DNA from: Actinoplanes sp. TFC3 | Lineage (GTDB): Bacteria > Actinomycetota > Actinomycetes > Mycobacteriales > Micromonosporaceae | Direction: 5' to 3' | Assembly: GCF_001553785.1 (NCBI RefSeq) | Contig: NZ_LOJP01000001.1 | Coordinates: forward strand, 4,242,769 to 4,306,768 | Length of the DNA: 64,000 nucleotides | Shown: piece after piece, positions 18,389-26,040 of the stretch | Numbering within the stretch: position 1 is the stretch's first letter | How the letters are laid out: every line of letters starts with the position of its first letter | Made by a program: the position numbers and the translations under genes | Notes under the pieces: generated by a model | The model's database searches: none | Told to the model about the DNA's origin: nothing | Seen by the model: only the letters and a program-made list of their open reading frames with translations

Positions 18389-19032
18389 TGGCTGCGCGCC
18401 TGCCAGCGGAACGCGACGGTCAGCGAGGCACCCTGCGAGGTGTCCGGGATCGCCGAGTCGACGCTGATGGTGAACTTGTAGACGCGTGAGTCGCCGTTGC
18501 CCCAGGCCGCCGGTCCGACAGTGGCGGCGTCGGCGTAGGTCTCCGGGAACGAGTCGAGCAGGTCCGAGCGGGCGGCCGGGCGCGTGGTGTCGTACACGAC
18601 CCCGGTGGCGGTGAAGCCGCCGCAGCCGAAGCCGCCGGCGGTGCCTTCCTCGACCTTGACGTGCAGGTACGACGCCAGCCCGGTGCCGTTCGGGCTTACC
18701 TCGACCGGCACGTCGGAGTACAGCCGGACCTGCGAGCCGACCGAGCCGGTGTAGCTGACCCGTACGCAGTTGCTGACGCTGGCCCCCGGGGCGAGGTCGG
18801 CGGCGGCGGTCTGCCCGCTGCCCGGCGTACCGGTGGTGAACATGCTGGTGCCGGAGTCGTCGTCGCCGAGCACGACGGTGCCCGCGGACACGGTGTTGCC
18901 CGTGTTGTCAGTGGTGCTGGTGAACGTCGCGTACGAAGCCCCCAGCATCATGGCCCCGCTGCCGAGCAACCCCGCCAGCACCGCAGCGGCAACGGGCGCC
19001 AAGCGACGGCGGTGCAGCCGGTGACTGGGCAT
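18385..19032 (-). CDS. TasA/camelysin-like secreted fibre protein
   Basis: A protein of 215 residues. A signal peptide (about 8-33) ends in GASYATFTSTTDNTGNTVSA, close to the SipW-type cleavage region of TasA and camelysin (hydrophobic run, then ATFxx, then N-T-xxAG). The mature part is a beta-rich domain with Cys pairs (SNCVRVSYTG, GGFGCGGFTATG). GAGGAG precedes the ATG at 19032. It heads the operon with the peptidase, a second related protein and the diguanylate cyclase. In Bacilli such proteins form matrix fibres; that role here is inferred. Confidence 0.75.
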   Translation of the reverse strand: MPSHRLHRRRLAPVAAAVLAGLLGSGAMMLGASYATFTSTTDNTGNTVSAGTVVLGDDDSGTSMFTTGTPGSGQTAAADLAPGASVSNCVRVSYTGSVGSQVRLYSDVPVEVSPNGTGLASYLHVKVEEGTAGGFGCGGFTATGVVYDTTRPAARSDLLDSFPETYADAATVGPAAWGNGDSRVYKFTISVDSAIPDTSQGASLTVAFRWQARSQ

Positions 19033-19101
19033 GGGGGACTCCTCTGATCGGGGGACGGTCGACGCACTTGTTCGGCCGCGGCAGGCCCGAGTTGAGGATG
19101 A

Positions 19102-21294
19102 GTGCTCAACCAGGCCCGCCCCGCGCCGATGGGACCTGACGTGAGGGGGAACCAAGCGCGCTGGTACGTGCCCGCTGCCCTGTTCGCGGTCCTGGCCCTG
19201 GTTGCCGGGATGCCCGGTGTGGTCCTGGCCGCGTTCACCGCCACGACAAGCTCGCGGGCCGATGTGTCGGCCACCCCGTACTTCTTCCCCGGTTCGGTGT
19301 ACCGCTGGGGGATCGACGCCGCCCCGGCCACCACGCCGGCCCGCTACGGTGCGGCAAGCGACTGGACCGCGCTGGCGACCGGCGGCCGGCACACCTGCGG
19401 CGTACGCTCCGGCGGCTCGCTGTGGTGCTGGGGCCTGAACGACGAGGGCCAGCTCGGCCTCGGCGCCGCAGACGGGCTCGCTCACCAGGCCACCCGGGTC
19501 GGCTCGGCCTCCTGGCGGACGGTGGTCACCGGGCGGGAGCACACCTGCGCGCTGCAGACCGACAACTCGCTGTGGTGCTGGGGCAGCAACGACTCCGCCG
19601 AGCTGGGCGTCGGCGACACCACCGACCGGGCGGCTCCGGTGCAGATCGGCACGGCCACCAACTGGAGCATGGTCACCGTCGGCACGGTCGACACCTGCGC
19701 GATCAACACCTCGGACGAGCTGTGGTGCTGGGGCGGCAACGGCAACGGCCAGCTCGGCCAGGGTGACTACACCTCGCGCATCACCCCGGCGCAGGTGCCC
19801 GGCTCGTGGGCGTACGCGGCGTTGACCTGGGGGACCACCTGCGCGACCCGCACCGATGGCACGCTGTGGTGCTGGGGCTGGGGTGGCGAGGGCCAGCTCG
19901 GACAGGGCAACACCACCCAGTACAACGCCCCGGTGCAGGTGGGCTCGGCGAACGGCTGGGTGCAGACCGCCACCGGCCCGGCGCACAGCTGCGCGACCCG
20001 CACCGATGGCACGCTGTGGTGCTGGGGCCGCAACGGCAACGGTCAGCTCGGGCTCGGCGACACCACCCCGCGGCAGCTACCTGAGCAGGTCGGCACGGCC
20101 ACGACCTGGACGTCGGTGACCGCTGTCGACGAGAACACGTGCGGTGTGCGTACCGATGGATCACTGTTCTGCTGGGGTTTGAACGGCGACTATGAGCTCG
20201 GCACGGGCGATGACACCATGCGTTCGAGCCCTCAGCAGGTCGGCATGGCCATCTGGCTCAGCGTCAGCGTGAGCTACCGCGGCACGTGCGGCATCCAGAG
20301 CGACGGCTCGGCCTGGTGCTGGGGCACGGGCAATCCCGGCCAGCTGACCGCCGCGATCACCACGCCGCGGCTCACCGACGCCAACCGCGCATGGTCGGTC
20401 ATCACCGCCGGTGACAACCACATGTGCGCCATCGGGACGGACGGCACGCTGTGGTGCCTGGGTCTCAACGACAACGGCCAGCTCGGCCTCGCCTCCACCC
20501 TCTCCCATCCGGCGATGACCAGGGTGGGCACCGACGGCGACTGGCTGAGCGTCTCCGCCGGCGGCGCGAGCACCTGCGCGGTGCGCACGGATGGGTCGCT
20601 GTGGTGCTGGGGTGCCAACGCCTCCGGACAGCTCGGCCTGGGCGACACCGCGGACCGCGCCGCGCCGGTCCAGGTCGCCGGAACGGGATACCGCGCGGTC
20701 ACGGTCGGCGCGAACCACACCTGCGCGGTACGCCAGAACGACACCCTGCTCTGCTGGGGCGCCAATGACCAGGGCCAACTCGGCCTCGGCGACACCACCG
20801 CCCGCACCACACCCGAAGTCGTCGGCCCGGCCTGGCTGTCGGTATCGGCCGGCACCGCTTACACCTGCGCCATCCAGCGCGCCACCGCCTACCTGTCCTG
20901 CTGGGGCACCGGCACGGCGACCACCCCTCAACCAACGGACACACCCAACACCTACAAGGCACTGGCCACCGGGTACGACCACACGTGCGCCATCCGTACC
21001 AGCGGCTCGCTGTGGTGCTGGGGAGCCAACACCACCGGCCAGCTGGGTGTCGGCGACACCACCTCCCGCACGGCTCCCACCCTGGTCAGCGCCGATCCGT
21101 GGCGGCGGGTGGAGGTGGGGTCGCAGCATACGTGTGGTGCTCGGGAGGACGGCTCGCTCTGGTGCTGGGGAGCCGGCGACAACGGTCAGCTCGGCGACGG
21201 CGGTGCCGGGTCGCGGGTGACGCCGGGACTAGTAGCGGGGTTGACCAGCCGCAAGGTGGCCTTGGGCGGATATGCAACGTACGCATTGGGATGA
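19102..21294 (+). CDS. secreted RCC1-repeat protein, 13 repeats
   Basis: A protein of 730 residues. A signal sequence (about 20-43) is followed by AAFTATTSSRADVSA, like the TasA-type mature N-terminus across the divergent promoter. The rest is 13 RCC1-like repeats of about 50 residues with the pattern HTCAxxxxGxLWCWGxNxxGQLGxGD; repeats 7, 8 and 11 are the weakest. Nearly every repeat carries two Cys (TC ... CWG), so one disulfide per blade is likely, which suits an extracellular protein. Thirteen to fourteen blades would make two seven-bladed propellers. GTG at 19102 has GAGG 4 nt upstream; ATG 19129 is an alternative. Confidence 0.88.
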   Translation: MLNQARPAPMGPDVRGNQARWYVPAALFAVLALVAGMPGVVLAAFTATTSSRADVSATPYFFPGSVYRWGIDAAPATTPARYGAASDWTALATGGRHTCGVRSGGSLWCWGLNDEGQLGLGAADGLAHQATRVGSASWRTVVTGREHTCALQTDNSLWCWGSNDSAELGVGDTTDRAAPVQIGTATNWSMVTVGTVDTCAINTSDELWCWGGNGNGQLGQGDYTSRITPAQVPGSWAYAALTWGTTCATRTDGTLWCWGWGGEGQLGQGNTTQYNAPVQVGSANGWVQTATGPAHSCATRTDGTLWCWGRNGNGQLGLGDTTPRQLPEQVGTATTWTSVTAVDENTCGVRTDGSLFCWGLNGDYELGTGDDTMRSSPQQVGMAIWLSVSVSYRGTCGIQSDGSAWCWGTGNPGQLTAAITTPRLTDANRAWSVITAGDNHMCAIGTDGTLWCLGLNDNGQLGLASTLSHPAMTRVGTDGDWLSVSAGGASTCAVRTDGSLWCWGANASGQLGLGDTADRAAPVQVAGTGYRAVTVGANHTCAVRQNDTLLCWGANDQGQLGLGDTTARTTPEVVGPAWLSVSAGTAYTCAIQRATAYLSCWGTGTATTPQPTDTPNTYKALATGYDHTCAIRTSGSLWCWGANTTGQLGVGDTTSRTAPTLVSADPWRRVEVGSQHTCGAREDGSLWCWGAGDNGQLGDGGAGSRVTPGLVAGLTSRKVALGGYATYALG

Positions 21295-21297
21295 GGC

Positions 21298-21873
21298 TCA
21301 GGCTGCGCGGGGCAAATGGTCCGGCAGCGACAGCGTCAGCCGCTCCAGACGTTCCGCGTCGGTTGCATACCGGGCATGCAGCGTCACCTCCGGGAGCTGC
21401 CACCGGTCCCAGGGCCCAGCCGCGGCGAGGTGGCGGTCGCGGTAGGGGGCGCCGGTTTGGTCGGGGCGGCCGAGCATGGCCCAGATGCGGGAGCGGTGTG
21501 GCATGCTGCCGGCGCCGGCGGGGATGGTGCCCTGGTACGGGGTGAAGCCCTCGGTGCCCGTGAAGTGCAGCGTCACCGTGGTTACCGTGCCGTGGGCGTC
21601 GGCGGCTATCTCCACGCCCGCCTGGGGGGCTCGGTAGGAGCGGGACAGCCCTGAGCCGGCTGTTCCGGTGCGGGGGAGCAGACCGTACTCCTGGAAGGCG
21701 CGTTGCACGCGGGCTTCGAGCACGGTGCGGCCCAGTAGCTGGGCCAGGTCGGGGCGGCCCACTGCGCGGGGTCTTTCCGGGGGCCGGACGGGGGCGTACA
21801 GCGCTTCGTTCGAGCCGAGTTTTGCGCTGTAGCGGTCGGCCGGGCGGGTGGCGTGCCGTTCGCGGAATCCCAC
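21298..21873 (-). CDS. hypothetical protein
   Basis: A protein of about 191 residues from a GTG at 21873; the frame is open further upstream without a better start, so the N-terminus is uncertain. It has no signal peptide or membrane segment. The sequence has a two-strand motif (VEIAADAHGTVTTVTLHFTG), a GxIPAGAG segment and an acidic, Leu-rich C-terminus. No family was recognised. It converges on the RCC1 gene with 3 nt between stops and is divergent from glpQ. Confidence 0.55.
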   Translation of the reverse strand: MGFRERHATRPADRYSAKLGSNEALYAPVRPPERPRAVGRPDLAQLLGRTVLEARVQRAFQEYGLLPRTGTAGSGLSRSYRAPQAGVEIAADAHGTVTTVTLHFTGTEGFTPYQGTIPAGAGSMPHRSRIWAMLGRPDQTGAPYRDRHLAAAGPWDRWQLPEVTLHARYATDAERLERLTLSLPDHLPRAA

Positions 21874-22042
21874 GGGTCCACGGTAGGCCCCGGCTGCCAG
21901 CTCCCTCAAGACGGGACCGACGCTTCGGGCTTCGTTTGCCTGGAGGTCATGGCGTCTTCGCCGGGCGGTCGGGCTGGTGGCCTGCACTCGGCTGCGGAGA
22001 TCCGGCGAGCGTCGCCGGGGGGTTTGAGGAGTGGAGAAAACC

Positions 22043-23152
22043 GTGGCTGATCGCCGACAGGTTCTGCGGCTGAGTGCCCTGGCCGCCGGAGCACCCGCCG
22101 TGCTGGGAGCCACCGCGGCACCCGCCCTGGCCGGGGAGAAACACCAGCACCGGCCGCCGTCGCTGGTGATCGGGCACCGCGGTGCCTCCGGCTACCGCCC
22201 GGAGCACACGCTGTCCTCATACGAGCTGGCCGCCCGGCTGGGGGCCGACTTCATGGAACCCGACCTGGTGTCCACCAAGGACCACGTGCTGGTCTGCCGC
22301 CACGAACCGGAGATCGGCGGCACCACCGACGTCGCCGCGCACCCGGAGTTCGCCGCCCGCAAGCGCACGGTGGTGCTCGACGGGGTGTCCACAACCGGCT
22401 GGTTCACCCATGACTTCACGCTCGCCGAGCTCAAAACCCTGCGGGCCAAGGAGCGCATTCCGGCGGTACGTCAGCACAACACGCTCTACGACGGGCGCTT
22501 CGAGATCCCGACGTTGCAGGAAGTCCTCGACCTGCGCAAGCGTCTGTCCAAGGAGCTGGACCGCGACATCGGCGTCTACCCGGAGACCAAGCACCCGACG
22601 TACTTCCGCGCTCTCAAGCTGGACCTGGAAACCCCGCTCGTGCAGGCGCTGCGCCGCAACGGCCTGGACCGCCGCGACGCCAAGGTGTTCGTCCAGTCCT
22701 TCGAGTACACCAACCTGCAGGCCCTGCGCGAGGACTACCGGCTGCGCGCGCCGCTGGTGTTGCTGACCAGCGCGGCGGGAACCCCGTTCAACGACGCGAA
22801 GACGTACGCCGAGTACCTCACCCCGGCCGGGCTGCGCCGCATCGCCCGGTTCATCGACGGTATCGGGCCGGACAAGAACCAGGTCATCCCGCGCAACGCC
22901 GACGACACCCTGGGCACGCCGACCAGCCTGGTCGCCGACGCGCACGCGGCGAACCTGAAGGTCATGCCGTACACGTTCCGCGCCGAGAACCAGTTCCTGC
23001 CGGCCGACTACCGCGTGGGCACCGACCTGGCCGGGTACGGCCGCGCGATCGACGAGCAGGTCACCTTCCTCAAAACCGGGCTGGACGGGCTGTTCACCGA
23101 CCAGGCCGACATCGGGGTGCTGGCCCGCAGCGTGGCCTACGCCCGCGTCTAG
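22043..23152 (+). CDS. glpQ: secreted glycerophosphodiester phosphodiesterase
   Basis: A protein of 369 residues with a Tat signal (DRRQVLRLSALAAGA, cleavage after APALA). The GDPD barrel starts with VIGHRGASGYRPEHTLSSY, which holds the catalytic HR and the metal-binding Glu; MEPDLVSTKD and the second active-site His (CRHEPEIGG) follow. It hydrolyses glycerophosphodiesters outside the cell to glycerol-3-phosphate and an alcohol, feeding the glp genes at 2-8 kb. GTG at 22043 is chosen over 22031 because GGAG lies 7 nt upstream. The stop overlaps the LuxR gene stop, tail to tail. Confidence 0.93.
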   Translation: MADRRQVLRLSALAAGAPAVLGATAAPALAGEKHQHRPPSLVIGHRGASGYRPEHTLSSYELAARLGADFMEPDLVSTKDHVLVCRHEPEIGGTTDVAAHPEFAARKRTVVLDGVSTTGWFTHDFTLAELKTLRAKERIPAVRQHNTLYDGRFEIPTLQEVLDLRKRLSKELDRDIGVYPETKHPTYFRALKLDLETPLVQALRRNGLDRRDAKVFVQSFEYTNLQALREDYRLRAPLVLLTSAAGTPFNDAKTYAEYLTPAGLRRIARFIDGIGPDKNQVIPRNADDTLGTPTSLVADAHAANLKVMPYTFRAENQFLPADYRVGTDLAGYGRAIDEQVTFLKTGLDGLFTDQADIGVLARSVAYARV

Positions 23153-24972
23153 GTTCCCTGGCTGCTCAGCAGGTGGCGGGCGAGTTCGGTTCGTGATCGG
23201 ACACCGAGGAGCGCGTACACGTTGCGCAGATGGTGGTCGACGGTTCGCGGGCTGAGGAACAGCTGCTGGGCTATCTCGCGGTTCGTCGCACCGTCGGCCA
23301 CCAGGCGCGCTATCCGGTCCTGCTGGGCGGTCAGCCGACCGGCGATCAGGGGCTGCTCCGGACGTACCGGGGCAGCACCTGAAGCCCGCAACTCGACGCC
23401 CGCCTGGACCGCCCACGGGTCGGCGCCCAGGATCGTGAAGGTCTCGGCGGCCCGGCGCAGAGGCTCGCGCGCCGCCCCGGGACGGCGGTGATGACGCAGG
23501 TGACGGCCGTAGAGCAGCTGCGTGTGGGCCTGGGCATAGCCGCCGTCCTCGCGTTCGTGCTGGCCCAGCGCCTCACGGAACAGGTCCTCGGCGTCGTCGG
23601 GGTCGGCGGCGAGCAGCGCCTGGCAGCGGGCCCGCAGCGCCAGCCAGCACGGTTGCCCGGTGGCGCGGGTCCAGCGTTCGAAGGCGCCCAGCGTGGTGGG
23701 ATCGCAGCGCCGGGCCGCCTCGATCAGGTGCGGGGTCGCGGCGATCGGCAGCACGGCGTGCGGTGGCGCCGCGGCCATGACCCGGATCAGCCGCTCGGCG
23801 CCTCGGCCCGGCCGGCCCTCGACCAGGTCCAGCAGGGACAGCGCCCACGCGATCGGCCCGCCGGTGGTGCCGGCCTGGCGGGCGCGAGCCAGGGTGGTGT
23901 CGCGGTCGCCGGCCAGGGCCGCCAGCACGGCGAGCATGCCGAGGTGGGTGCGGACCTGCTGACCGGTCGCGGTGGCCAGGGCGGCTCCCTCGATGGCGGC
24001 GGCCGTCGCGTCGGGGTGCCGGCCCAGCGCCAGGCACGCGGTGGCGACGGTTTCGAGCGCCTGCGGGACCAGCGTGGTCTCGCCACGCCGCCGGGCAAGG
24101 TGGGCGGCCCGCGATGCGAGAGCGTGTGCGATGTGGTCGTTTCCGGTCAGCACGCCGGCACCCGCGGCTCGCAGGAGCAAGGCCGGATCGGCAAGGTCCA
24201 AGGCTTGCTTCTGTACGGTGCGCAGCGCGCGGAAGCCGTCGGCCTGGTGACCTGTGGACAGGGCCACCAGGCCGGACAGGAGCGTTGTGCTGATTCCCTG
24301 CGGGGCCCGGGCGAGGACGTGCCGCGCGGCGACGGCGAAGCGTTGCTGGTCCTGGGCGCGCTGGGGGGCTTCGGCGGCGAGCAGCATGGCTTCCAGCGCG
24401 TCCGGTGCGCTCAGGTGCCGGGCGGCGTCGAGTAGCAGGCGCGCGGCGTGGTGCAGGGCTGCGGCTGCGGTACCGGCCGGTGCTCGCTGGGCATAAGCGG
24501 TCAGTTCGGCGGCCAGCGCGTCGTCGGGTGCCGGGGTCGCGGCGGCGCGGTGCAGGAGGTCTGCGTACCGGGCGGCCAGGAAGGTGTGCGCCGCTTGACG
24601 TTGCGCCGCCGACGCCCCGTAATAGATCACGTTCTGCAGGATCGGGGGTACGAACACGGCACCGTCCACGGTGATCCGGATCAGCCCGGCGGCCTCGGCT
24701 CCGGCCAGCTCCGGGGTGACGTGGCGGGGGTCGGTGGCGGCCAGCAGCAGGGCTTTGGTCGTACCGGATGACAGGCTCCTGAGCAAAGCTCGGTAGTGGT
24801 GGCTTCGGGGACCTGTGCCGGGCAGGGTGACCGGAAGCGGGATATCGCCGCGCAGGTGGGCGGGGGTGAGCGCGGCCAGCAGCTCCGACAGCACGTCCGC
24901 GTCCTCACCCGCAAGGTCGTGCAGAGCGCTCGCCACCTCCGGCGGCACATCTTGCACCGGGAGTGCAGTCAT
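23149..24972 (-). CDS. LuxR-family regulator, LAL type without the ATPase half
   Basis: A protein of 607 residues. The C-terminal 62 residues are a LuxR/FixJ helix-turn-helix (LTAQQDRIARLVADGATNREIAQQLFLSPRTVDHHLRNVY). The rest is all-helical, Ala/Leu-rich and TPR-like, and its N-terminus resembles the part of LAL regulators that follows the nucleotide-binding domain. Walker A and B motifs were not found, and the protein is about 300 residues shorter than full LAL regulators. ATG at 24972 has no ribosome site; a perfect palindrome starts 2 nt upstream. The target is unknown; the divergent lipase is the nearest. Confidence 0.82.
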   Translation of the reverse strand: MTALPVQDVPPEVASALHDLAGEDADVLSELLAALTPAHLRGDIPLPVTLPGTGPRSHHYRALLRSLSSGTTKALLLAATDPRHVTPELAGAEAAGLIRITVDGAVFVPPILQNVIYYGASAAQRQAAHTFLAARYADLLHRAAATPAPDDALAAELTAYAQRAPAGTAAAALHHAARLLLDAARHLSAPDALEAMLLAAEAPQRAQDQQRFAVAARHVLARAPQGISTTLLSGLVALSTGHQADGFRALRTVQKQALDLADPALLLRAAGAGVLTGNDHIAHALASRAAHLARRRGETTLVPQALETVATACLALGRHPDATAAAIEGAALATATGQQVRTHLGMLAVLAALAGDRDTTLARARQAGTTGGPIAWALSLLDLVEGRPGRGAERLIRVMAAAPPHAVLPIAATPHLIEAARRCDPTTLGAFERWTRATGQPCWLALRARCQALLAADPDDAEDLFREALGQHEREDGGYAQAHTQLLYGRHLRHHRRPGAAREPLRRAAETFTILGADPWAVQAGVELRASGAAPVRPEQPLIAGRLTAQQDRIARLVADGATNREIAQQLFLSPRTVDHHLRNVYALLGVRSRTELARHLLSSQGT

Positions 24973-24973
24973 G

Positions 24974-24987
24974 TCGACAAGTGTCGA
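24974..24987. promoter_or_regulatory. perfect palindrome before the LuxR gene
   Basis: TCGACAAGTGTCGA, two 6-bp arms around two bases, lies immediately before the ATG of the LuxR-family gene, in the place of its ribosome site, and 97 bp before the lipase ATG. The half-site TCGACA is the same as in the palindrome at 6018-6032, though the spacing differs by one base. It is a likely operator, perhaps for autoregulation. Confidence 0.5.
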
Positions 24988-25083
24988 TGGTTGCGGCGCT
25001 CAGGAGAAGGCCGGTGATTTCACCGATGTGTCATTTCCCCCAGCGCGCCCAGGCTGCGAGGAACCCGAACCGCAGGAGGTTCC

Positions 25084-25760
25084 ATGCGCAGGATGTTCGC
25101 AACTCTCGCCGCCGCCGTGGCCGCCACCCTCGCCGCGCTCGCCGCCGCCCCGGGGCCGCTCCCGCCGCCGCAGCCCCCGGCACCCCGGTCGTGTTCGTGC
25201 ACGGCTACACCGGCAGCGCCGCCAACTGGACCGCCGCCATCGCCCTGTTCCGCGCCGGCGGCTACCCCAGCAACCAGTTGTACGCCTACGAGTACAACTC
25301 CTACGGCAACAACGTGCAGAACGCCCAGGGCCTGGCCACCTATGTGAGCCAGGTTCGCAGCCGCACCGGCGCCGCCAAGGTCGACATCGTCAACCACTCG
25401 ATGGGCGGCCTGGTCACCCAGTGGTACGTCAAGCAGCTCGGCGGCACCCAGTACGTGGCCCACGTGGCCTCGCTGGCCGGCGCCAACCACGGGACCACCT
25501 CCGCGGGCGCCTGCCTGATCTACACCACCTGCCAGCAGATGTACCCGGGCTCGTCGTTCATCCGCACCCTGAGCACCGGCGACGAAACCCCAGGCCCCAC
25601 CGTGTACCGAACCTGGTACTCACCCTGCGACGGCGTCATCATCCCGTACACCAGCACCACCATCAGCGGCGCCACAAACACCTACGTGCCCTGCGAGAAC
25701 CACATCACCTACCTGACCGACACGTCCATCCTCACGCAGGTACGCAGCTTCCTGTCATGA
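25084..25760 (+). pseudogene. secreted class 2 lipase (esterase), frameshifted
   Basis: ATG at 25084 has AGGAGG 4 nt upstream and starts a signal peptide (MRRMFATLAAAVAATLAALA). The lipase domain, however, is in another frame from about 25160: GTPVVFVHGYTGSAANW (oxyanion loop), NHSMGGL (nucleophile Ser), SPCDGVI (Asp) and ENHITYL (His), all intact to the TGA at 25760. The shift must lie in the GC run around 25140-25175 (a CCCCGGGG tract). A single-base change restores a secreted triacylglycerol lipase of about 225 residues. It may be a sequencing error or phase variation rather than decay. Confidence 0.75.
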
Positions 25761-25987
25761 CCGCGAGTTGATGATCTCGCGCGGCCGTGTCGACTTCATC
25801 ATTTTGAGCGACGCACGTATTGGGGTGTCGACCTGCCGTTGCCGCCGTTGCGGACGATCAGGATTCGGTCGGCGTTCTGGCTCAGCTCCAGCGCCAGGAT
25901 CCGTCTTCCCACGTGTTGTACCAGGCGCTTCACGATGTCGCCCGGCGCGCCAACGTCAGAGTGATGCCTGATGGGCGCTTGATCGAA

Positions 25988-26030
25988 AGAGGGCCCGCCT
26001 CGCAATGACGCGAGGCAGGCCCTCTCTTTT
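25988..26030. terminator. strong bidirectional terminator
   Basis: A 16-bp stem with one mismatch: the left arm starts AGAGGGCC (25988) and the right arm ends GGCCCTCT (26025), loop AATGAC. CTTTT follows on the plus strand and CTTTC on the minus strand. It separates the convergent lipase and GH2 genes. The 227 bp between the lipase stop and this hairpin hold only short overlapping open frames that I cannot support as genes. Confidence 0.8.
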
Positions 26031-26040
26031 CGGCTGCCTG

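Noticed and set aside
25799-26008. Short overlapping open frames between the lipase and its terminator
   Set aside because: Both strands are open for about 65 codons with no ribosome site or domain; neither can be preferred.
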